Assembly (NCBI RefSeq): GCF_005222835.1
Contig: NZ_STGA01000029.1
Location: 124,001-188,000 of the forward strand
DNA from: Rhizobium sp. FKY42
GTDB lineage: Bacteria; Pseudomonadota; Alphaproteobacteria; Rhizobiales; Rhizobiaceae
Direction of reading: 5' to 3'
Length of the DNA: 64,000 bases
The notes under the pieces are model-generated. The model searched no databases. It worked only from the letters and a program-made list of their open reading frames with translations, and had not been told where the DNA came from. Shown piece by piece: positions 58,301-64,000 of this stretch (positions are counted from its first letter, which is position 1; each line of letters starts with the position of its first letter). Position numbers and translations under genes: made by a program.

Positions 58301-59242
58301 ATGTTCGCAAGCGTAGCATGGCGCCGGATTGCCCTTGCCACAACAGCGCTCGCCATATCCTTTGTTGCTGAGCCGATGGCGCGGGTTGGTGTGGCGGCCA
58401 GCGAAGTGGTGGCGGTGGTCAACAAGACGCCGATCACCAATACGGACGTTGCAAAGCGGGTGGCTTTCCTCAAACTGCAGCGGAAAACCGGCAATCTTCA
58501 GAAGATGGCCCGCGACGAACTGGTGGAAGAAGCCCTCAAGCGCGATGAGATTGCGCGCGTTCGAATGTCGGTGAGCACCGATGACGTCGATCGTTCATTC
58601 GAAAAATTTGCCGCGAGTAACAAGCTGACCCCTGCGCAAATGAGCGAGATCCTCAATAAAGCCGGCGTTGGCGTCGAACATTTCAAAGCCTTTATCGCCG
58701 TGCAGATGAGTTGGCCTCGTCTTGTCAACGCGCGCTACGGTGCTGGCCGCATGTCGAATGACGAACTGGTCAAGCGCATGATGCAGAACAAGGAAAAGCC
58801 GGTTACCACGGAATATTTCCTCCAGCAGATCATTTTCGTGATCCCGGAATCCAAGAAGGGAAAGATTACCGCACAGCGCAAGGCTGAAGCGGAAAAATCA
58901 CGCTCAAGCTTCCCAGGATGCGCACAGGCAAAGGATTTTGCCAAGACCATGCGCGATGTTTCAGTGCGCGATCTGGGCCGTCTGATGAAGCCGGAATTGC
59001 CGGAAGAGTGGAAGCCGTTGATCGAGAAAGCCTCCGCCAATGGTACGACTGGTACCCGCGTGACTGAAAAGGGCGTCGAATTCCTGGCCATCTGCAATCA
59101 GCGTCAGGTCTCGGATGATGCGGCGGCGGAAGTGGTGTTCCGTGCGGAAGATATCGGCAAGGCGAAGAAGGGCGGTGAAGACCCCAACAGCGCCAAGTAT
59201 CTGGAAGAACTGCGCAAGAAGGCGCAGATCGTAAATCCGTGA
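58301..59242 (+). CDS. SurA-like periplasmic chaperone / peptidyl-prolyl isomerase
   Basis: 313 residues with a signal peptide of about 33 residues ([21 protein letters not shown]). A SurA N-terminal chaperone domain ([19 protein letters not shown]) is followed by a divergent, short parvulin-like region near 180-280. SurA chaperones outer-membrane proteins such as LptD, which fits its place in this operon. GTGA overlaps the pdxA start. Confidence 0.85.
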   Translation: MFASVAWRRIALATTALAISFVAEPMARVGVAASEVVAVVNKTPITNTDVAKRVAFLKLQRKTGNLQKMARDELVEEALKRDEIARVRMSVSTDDVDRSFEKFAASNKLTPAQMSEILNKAGVGVEHFKAFIAVQMSWPRLVNARYGAGRMSNDELVKRMMQNKEKPVTTEYFLQQIIFVIPESKKGKITAQRKAEAEKSRSSFPGCAQAKDFAKTMRDVSVRDLGRLMKPELPEEWKPLIEKASANGTTGTRVTEKGVEFLAICNQRQVSDDAAAEVVFRAEDIGKAKKGGEDPNSAKYLEELRKKAQIVNP

Positions 59243-60267
59243 GCCTGACATTGGTTGAACGTCCACTAGCTCTGACGCAAGGTGACCCGGCAGGCATCGG
59301 TCCCGACATTGCAATTTCGGCATGGCTGAAGCGCAAAGAGCTGCGGCTGCATCCCTTGATCTATATCGGAGACCCGGAAGCTCTTGCGGCGCGTGCGCGC
59401 CTGCTGGGTGAAGAGATCCCGATCCGCGAGACTGACGCACAAGACGCCTGGAAGCATTTCGATCAGGCTTTGCCTGTGCTGCCAGTGCCCATTGGTAGCG
59501 TCATCGCGCCGGGGCGCCCACATATTGCTGCTGCCCGATCAATCCTTGCTTCGATCGAAAACGCGGTTTCGCTCACCATGCAGGGTATCACCGCTGCGGT
59601 TGTGACCAATCCGATTGCGAAATCGGTGCTCTACGAAGCTGGTTTCAAGTTTCCGGGCCACACGGAATTTCTCGCCGATCTTGTGCAGCGCGCCACCGGC
59701 AAGGATTGCAGACCGGTCATGATGCTTGCCGGGCCAAAGCTCCGGGCAATTCCGGTCACGATCCATATACCGCTCTCGGACGTCCCACGTAGACTGACAG
59801 CCGACGCGATCATCGAGACATGCTCGATTGCTCATCACGACTTGCGATACCGCTTCAACATTGCTTCTCCGCGGATCGCAGTCGCAGGCTTGAACCCACA
59901 TGCAGGCGAGGACGGCGCCATGGGGACCGAAGATCGCGATGTCATCGCACCGGCCATCGAGCAGGTGCGTGCGCGCGGGATCAATGCATTTGGGCCCCTT
60001 CCTGCCGATACCATGTTCCATGATGATGCCCGTAGCCGCTATGATGTCGCGGTGTGCATGTATCACGATCAGGCTCTCATCCCGGCGAAAGCGCTTGGTT
60101 TCGACGACTCCGTCAACGTGACACTTGGCCTGCCATTTATCCGGACATCTCCGGATCACGGCACTGCCTTCTCGCTTGCGGGCACCGGTATTGCGCGCGA
60201 CACCAGCCTCATTGCTGCTTTGAGGCTCGCAGCCAGATTGGCCGCACATGAGGTTCAGCAAAACTGA
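59239..60267 (+). CDS. pdxA: 4-hydroxythreonine-4-phosphate dehydrogenase
   Basis: 342 residues; NAD-dependent oxidation and decarboxylation in pyridoxal phosphate synthesis. Signatures: [25 protein letters not shown] and metal ligand region DALIPA-like [16 protein letters not shown] start 59239 overlapping the surA stop; its stop overlaps the rsmA ATG (TGATG). The surA-pdxA-rsmA order is widely conserved. Confidence 0.95.
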   Translation: MSLTLVERPLALTQGDPAGIGPDIAISAWLKRKELRLHPLIYIGDPEALAARARLLGEEIPIRETDAQDAWKHFDQALPVLPVPIGSVIAPGRPHIAAARSILASIENAVSLTMQGITAAVVTNPIAKSVLYEAGFKFPGHTEFLADLVQRATGKDCRPVMMLAGPKLRAIPVTIHIPLSDVPRRLTADAIIETCSIAHHDLRYRFNIASPRIAVAGLNPHAGEDGAMGTEDRDVIAPAIEQVRARGINAFGPLPADTMFHDDARSRYDVAVCMYHDQALIPAKALGFDDSVNVTLGLPFIRTSPDHGTAFSLAGTGIARDTSLIAALRLAARLAAHEVQQN

Positions 60268-61094
60268 TGGGCACATTGGACGGGCTTCCGCCGCTGCGTG
60301 ATGTCATCAGCCGGCATGGGCTTGATGCGCGCAAGGCACTTGGCCAGAACTTTCTGCTGGATCTCAATCTCACGCAGAAAATCGCGCGCACGGCAGGCTC
60401 TCTGGAAGGTGCCACTGTCTTCGAGGTCGGCCCCGGTCCGGGTGGTCTCACGCGCGCAATCCTGTCTCTCGGTGCGAAGAAGGTCATTGCCGTCGAGCGC
60501 GATTCCCGCTGTCTACCTGCTCTTGCGGAAATATCGGATTTCTATCCGGGACGGCTTGAAGTGATTGAGGGAGATGCGTTGAAAACCGATTTTGCAGCTC
60601 TTGCGCCGGAAGGACCGGTTAAGATCATCGCAAATCTGCCGTATAATGTTGGCACTCAATTGCTGATCAACTGGCTTCTCCCCCTGCAATGGCCGCCGTT
60701 CTGGGAATCGTTGACGCTCATGTTCCAGAAGGAAGTGGGCCAGCGCATTGTCGCACGCGAAGATGATAACCATTACGGCCGCCTGGGCGTGCTGTGCGGA
60801 TGGCGGACAGATGCCCGCATGGCCTTTGACGTGCCGCCGCAAGCGTTTACACCGCCGCCGAAGGTGACCTCTTCTGTCGTCCATCTGGTGCCGAACCAGA
60901 ATCCACTTCCGTGCGATGTGAAGAAGCTTGAAAAGGTCACGGAAGCAGCGTTCGGACAGCGCCGGAAAATGCTGCGGCAGAGCCTGAAGCCACTTGGCGG
61001 CGAGATTCTTTTGGCAAAAGCCGAGATCGATCCGACGCGGCGGGCTGAGACACTCTCCGTCCACGAGTTCGTGGCACTGGCCAACCTTCTCTGA
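60267..61094 (+). CDS. rsmA: 16S rRNA (A1518/A1519-N6) dimethyltransferase
   Basis: 275 residues; dimethylates two adenines in helix 45 of 16S rRNA during ribosome assembly. [24 protein letters not shown] and the [11 protein letters not shown] catalytic motif are all present. Last gene of the lptF-to-rsmA run; a 106-bp repeat lies just beyond and separates it from the convergent gmk. Confidence 0.96.
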   Translation: MGTLDGLPPLRDVISRHGLDARKALGQNFLLDLNLTQKIARTAGSLEGATVFEVGPGPGGLTRAILSLGAKKVIAVERDSRCLPALAEISDFYPGRLEVIEGDALKTDFAALAPEGPVKIIANLPYNVGTQLLINWLLPLQWPPFWESLTLMFQKEVGQRIVAREDDNHYGRLGVLCGWRTDARMAFDVPPQAFTPPPKVTSSVVHLVPNQNPLPCDVKKLEKVTEAAFGQRRKMLRQSLKPLGGEILLAKAEIDPTRRAETLSVHEFVALANLL

Positions 61095-61113
61095 CAGCGT
61101 GAAAAAGGCGCGA

Positions 61114-61219
61114 AAGCGTGTCGCGATCTTTCAGATTCGCTCCTAACGCTTTGATTGTTTGTTGTATCGCATGTCGTTATCGCAAAACCACTGCACACTT
61201 TTGCGCGACATACTTTAGT
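61114..61219. repeat. 106-bp palindromic intergenic repeat, copy 2
   Basis: Second copy of the element at 50375-50480, same strand orientation, no gaps. Here it sits between the convergent rsmA and gmk genes, where its palindromic half could act as a bidirectional terminator. The arms GCATGTCG...CGCAAAA and TTTTGCG-CGACAT are more symmetric in this copy. Confidence 0.85.
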
Positions 61220-61257
61220 GGAAAACCACGGCGCCTATTGATGCACTCCGCTTGAGC

Positions 61258-61926
61258 TCAGCGCGATAGCACCGGCTCTTCCTCAAGCAGTTCCCGAACG
61301 AAATCGAACAAACCATGGCGGCGATCGCGGCGAACGCGTTCCGCATTCACGATGCAGTTCACGTGACCGAAAGCCTCATCAAGATCATCATTGACAATGA
61401 CATAGTCGTATTCGCGCCAGTGTTCGATCTCGGCGCGTGAATTCACCAATCTCGTGCGGATGACTTCCTCGGTATCCTCAGCACGGCGATGCAGGCGCGA
61501 CTGAAGTTCCGTCATGCTGGGCGGCAGGACAAAGATGGAGACGATGTCTGCCTTCATCTTTTCCTGAAGCTGTAGCGCGCCCTGCCAGTCAATATCGAAC
61601 AGCATGTCACGGCCTTCGGCCATGGCCTTTTCGACGGGTTCACGGGGCGTACCGTAATAATTTCCATGCACTTCCGCCCATTCGAGAAGCTCACCGTTAT
61701 CGCGCATGCGCTCGAATTGCGGGATGGAGATGAAATGATAGTGCTTGCCTGCAATCTCGCTTGGACGCTTTGCGCGCGTCGTGACGCTGACCGAGATTTC
61801 CAGGCTGTGGTCGTCCCGCAGCAGGTTGCTGGCAATCGTGGATTTGCCTGCACCCGATGGTGACGACAGCACCAGCATCAGGCCACGCCGGGCGATTTTT
61901 GTTGGCACGGAAGACACCGGGCTCAT
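61258..61926 (-). CDS. gmk: Guanylate kinase
   Basis: 222 residues; phosphorylates GMP to GDP. P-loop [13 protein letters not shown]-binding [18 protein letters not shown] and DIDWQGA are present. ATG 61926 has GGAG 6 bp upstream, lying inside the end of yicC, which is 3 bp away, so the pair is an operon. Confidence 0.96.
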   Translation of the reverse strand: MSPVSSVPTKIARRGLMLVLSSPSGAGKSTIASNLLRDDHSLEISVSVTTRAKRPSEIAGKHYHFISIPQFERMRDNGELLEWAEVHGNYYGTPREPVEKAMAEGRDMLFDIDWQGALQLQEKMKADIVSIFVLPPSMTELQSRLHRRAEDTEEVIRTRLVNSRAEIEHWREYDYVIVNDDLDEAFGHVNCIVNAERVRRDRRHGLFDFVRELLEEEPVLSR

Positions 61927-61929
61927 TGG

Positions 61930-62817
61930 CTACTCCAAATTCTGAACCTGTTCGCGAAACTGGTCGATGACCACTTTCAACTCGATACCGGCTGCGGTTA
62001 CCGCGGAAGAGTTCGATTTGGAACAGATCGTATTCGACTCGCGGTTAAATTCCTGTGCAAGAAAATCAAGACGGCGGCCAACCGGGCCACCTTTCTGCAG
62101 AAGTTCCTCGACTGCGCCGACATGGGCCTTCAACCGATCGATCTCCTCGCGCAGATCAGCCTTGGTCGCAAGCAGCGCGACTTCTGCGTAAAGCCGCTCA
62201 CGCTCCAGCCCACCGTTGCCATCGAGGAGGCTTCCGACATGAGCTGCCAAGCGCCGGGCGATCTCCTCCGGCGAACGGGAAGCATCCGACTCTATAACCG
62301 TCGTCAGGCGCGCGATTGTTTCCAAATGCTGGCGCAAAACCGAAGCAAGCGCATTTCCCTCATTGATCCGCATGGACACCAAATCGGAGAGAGCCGTTTC
62401 CAAACCTGCGAGAATGTCCCGATCCCTGATCTCGAGTGCTGCTGGCTCCTCGCCTGCTTCCCGAATATCCACAAGTCCACGGATAGAAAGCACAGTGTCG
62501 AGCTTGAGCGGCGCGCTATCGACCAGATCTCCCAACTCTTCTCGAAGTTTAAGAACGGCTTCCAGCGCGTCTCGATTGAGAACGGCCTCCATTCTGGATT
62601 CTGCCACGGAGACGGAGAGCGTCGCCTGAATATTGCCACGGCTCAGATGCTTCGAGGCACGCGCCTTGATTTCGCCTTCCATGGCTTCGAAACCTGGCGG
62701 CAGACGCAGACGGAAATCCAGGCCCTTGCCGTTGACGGAACGCAACTCCCAGACCCAACGAAAGCGACCACTGGTGCCCTCGCAGCGGGCAAACCCTGTC
62801 ATGGATTGTACAGTCAT
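61930..62817 (-). CDS. yicC: YicC family endoribonuclease
   Basis: 295 residues. YicC N-domain (MTVQSMTGFARCEG, WELRSVNGKGLDFRLRLP) and DUF1732 C-domain (GRRLDFLAQEFNRESNTICSKS) are both complete. YicC proteins cleave RNA, including the sRNA RyhB in E. coli. Upstream gene of the yicC-gmk pair; separated from mltG by a terminator. Confidence 0.93.
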   Translation of the reverse strand: MTVQSMTGFARCEGTSGRFRWVWELRSVNGKGLDFRLRLPPGFEAMEGEIKARASKHLSRGNIQATLSVSVAESRMEAVLNRDALEAVLKLREELGDLVDSAPLKLDTVLSIRGLVDIREAGEEPAALEIRDRDILAGLETALSDLVSMRINEGNALASVLRQHLETIARLTTVIESDASRSPEEIARRLAAHVGSLLDGNGGLERERLYAEVALLATKADLREEIDRLKAHVGAVEELLQKGGPVGRRLDFLAQEFNRESNTICSKSNSSAVTAAGIELKVVIDQFREQVQNLE

Positions 62818-62862
62818 ATCTGGCCTCAGAATTCATGCAGCAGCCGGAACCGGCTAGTTCGA

Positions 62863-62889
62863 TAAAGAAAAGCGCCGCCGGAGCGACGC
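62863..62889 (-). terminator. Rho-independent terminator of mltG
   Basis: On the minus strand GCGTCGC pairs with GCGGCGC (one U-G pair) across a 4-nt loop, followed by TTTTCTTT; 26 bp past the mltG stop and before yicC. Confidence 0.78.
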
Positions 62890-62915
62890 CTGGAATTTGT
62901 TATGTGAACGCCGCG

Positions 62916-64000
62916 TCAGTTGCCCTTCGGCGGCTTCTCGGCATCGGCACCACCCGGTGAACCGCCGTTGAGCGTATCACCCGAGGCGTTGGCCCGCTCG
63001 GCCTCGATCTTGCGCCAACGCCGTACATTGGCATTGTGCTCGTCGAGCGTCGCCGCAAAAGCGTGCCCGCCGGTTCCATCCGCGACGAAATACAGGTCAT
63101 TCGTCCGCCACGGATTGGCGACGGCTTCCAGTGCTGCCCGACCGGGGTTTGCGATCGGTGTCGGAGGAAGCCCCTTGATCTGATAGGTATTGAATGGTGT
63201 CTGCTTGTCGATGTCAGAGCGCATGATCGGGCGATCGGCAGGACGCCCAGCGCCACCAAACAGGCCATACAGGATCGTTGGATCCGATTGCAGGCGCATG
63301 CCTTTGTTCAAACGGTTCATGAAGACCGAAGCGACATGCGCGCGCTCGTCGTCCTTACCGGTTTCCTTTTCCACGATCGAGGCGAGCGTTACGAATTCCT
63401 GCTTTGTCTTGATCGGAAGATCGGGGTCGCGCTTGGCCCAGATCTGATCGATCAGCTTTTCCTGCGCTGCCCGCATCTGAGCCAGGATTTCGCCGCGGGT
63501 CGTGCCGCGCGAGAACTTATAGGTATCCGGACGCAGGCTTCCTTCTGGCGGCAATTCGTTGGGAACGGGTCCCTCCAGAACCGGGTCGTCTGCCAGACGC
63601 TTGACCATCTGCTGAACGGTCAACCCTTCCGGCATGGAGACCGAATAGAGAATGGACTTGCCGGATTCCAGCAGCAGGGCAATGTCCTTCATCGACATTC
63701 CTGCCTTGATCTCGTACTCGCCCGCCTTCAGAGTCTGCTCCTTATGGAGATAACTCGCCGTCATGTAACGGAAGACACGCGCATCGGAGACGATGCCATT
63801 GCGCTCCAGCATTTGCGAGATCTGGGCGAGACCCGCACCATCCGGCACGACGAAATGGGTGTTCGTGGCGAGGGGTCCGGGTTGCTGGTAAGCGGATATT
63901 ACGTAATAGAACGCGGCAACGGCCACAACACTGACGAGAACGATCAAGGTCATCAGGAAATTCAGGAAGATGACCAGCTGGCTTCGTGCCTTGCGGGAAC
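62916..64000 (-). CDS. mltG: Endolytic murein transglycosylase MltG, 5' end outside window
   Basis: Cleaves nascent glycan strands at the inner membrane and helps set chain length. The catalytic glutamate is in LASIVEKETGKDDERAH and the LysM-like N-domain precedes it. The frame is open to the right edge (reading SRKARSQLVIFLNFL before ATG 63953), so the true start lies beyond the window and the single N-terminal membrane helix is present. A C-terminal low-complexity tail ends NGGSPGGADAEKPPKGN. Confidence 0.94.
   Translation of the reverse strand, partial: SRKARSQLVIFLNFLMTLIVLVSVVAVAAFYYVISAYQQPGPLATNTHFVVPDGAGLAQISQMLERNGIVSDARVFRYMTASYLHKEQTLKAGEYEIKAGMSMKDIALLLESGKSILYSVSMPEGLTVQQMVKRLADDPVLEGPVPNELPPEGSLRPDTYKFSRGTTRGEILAQMRAAQEKLIDQIWAKRDPDLPIKTKQEFVTLASIVEKETGKDDERAHVASVFMNRLNKGMRLQSDPTILYGLFGGAGRPADRPIMRSDIDKQTPFNTYQIKGLPPTPIANPGRAALEAVANPWRTNDLYFVADGTGGHAFAATLDEHNANVRRWRKIEAERANASGDTLNGGSPGGADAEKPPKGN

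Noticed and set aside
1..64000. CRISPR array, prophage, toxin-antitoxin or restriction module
   Set aside because: No regular repeat-spacer structure and no matching proteins on either strand.

Overview
The window is chromosomal DNA of an alphaproteobacterium of the order Hyphomicrobiales (Rhizobiales), most probably family Brucellaceae (Brucella/Ochrobactrum or a close genus). The evidence is an Omp25/Omp31-type outer-membrane protein, an HdaA-type DnaA regulator, a DUF1236-type secreted protein, a non-discriminating-type AspRS, familiar gene blocks (hemB-RDD-bpt-parC, perM-hdaA-ppk-ppx, lptF-lptG-lptD-surA-pdxA-rsmA, mltG-yicC-gmk) and a palindromic intergenic repeat resembling those of Brucellaceae. 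The species is not identified. Most of the window is compact housekeeping chromosome. I see no tRNA, rRNA, CRISPR array, prophage, insertion sequence or plasmid function. hemB is cut at the left edge and mltG at the right edge.

Layout. 1-4.7 kb: hemB, an RDD membrane protein, the N-end-rule transferase bpt and, convergent, parC. 4.9-9.5 kb: a secreted protein of unknown function, a GST/c-di-GMP (PAS-GGDEF-EAL) operon behind a perfect dyad operator, and a small DUF1236 protein. 9.6-16.9 kb: aspS, an MFS carrier, a Tat-exported multicopper oxidase, rnd and a membrane class III nucleotide cyclase. 16.9-24.6 kb: ppk-ppx (polyphosphate), perM-hdaA (replication control), purM-purN. 24.7-28.6 kb: a BigR-like ArsR regulator with a single cysteine, a clearly decayed alpha/beta hydrolase, and a molybdopterin oxidoreductase coupled to a NUDIX hydrolase. 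28.6-31.6 kb: rlmJ, RNase T2, a GST and the Omp25/31 gene. 31.9-36.2 kb: a pteridine-reductase-like SDR, uvrC, pgsA, moaD, moaE. 36.1-41 kb: an orphan LivH-type permease divergent from a CGNR zinc-finger regulator with a large perfect operator between them, a lipoprotein, a DapA-like aldolase, ndk, a GST and a DinB protein. 41.1-49.7 kb: an ABC-F ATPase, a long structured intergenic region before a chemoreceptor, an AT-rich orphan probably beta-propeller protein, a prolyl oligopeptidase whose ribosome binding site lies in a hairpin, and a polysaccharide deacetylase lipoprotein. 49.7-64 kb: nitroreductase, pepA-holC, a PAP2 phosphatase with an altered motif 2, the LPS-transport/ribosome-maturation operon, then gmk, yicC and mltG on the other strand.

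The genes most likely to reward follow-up are accessory ones: the CGNR/LivH divergent pair with its 34-bp dyad, the AT-rich beta-propeller orphan, the two-hairpin leader before the S9 peptidase, the structured region upstream of the chemoreceptor, and the 106-bp repeat found twice. No complete new multi-gene defence or metabolic system is evident.
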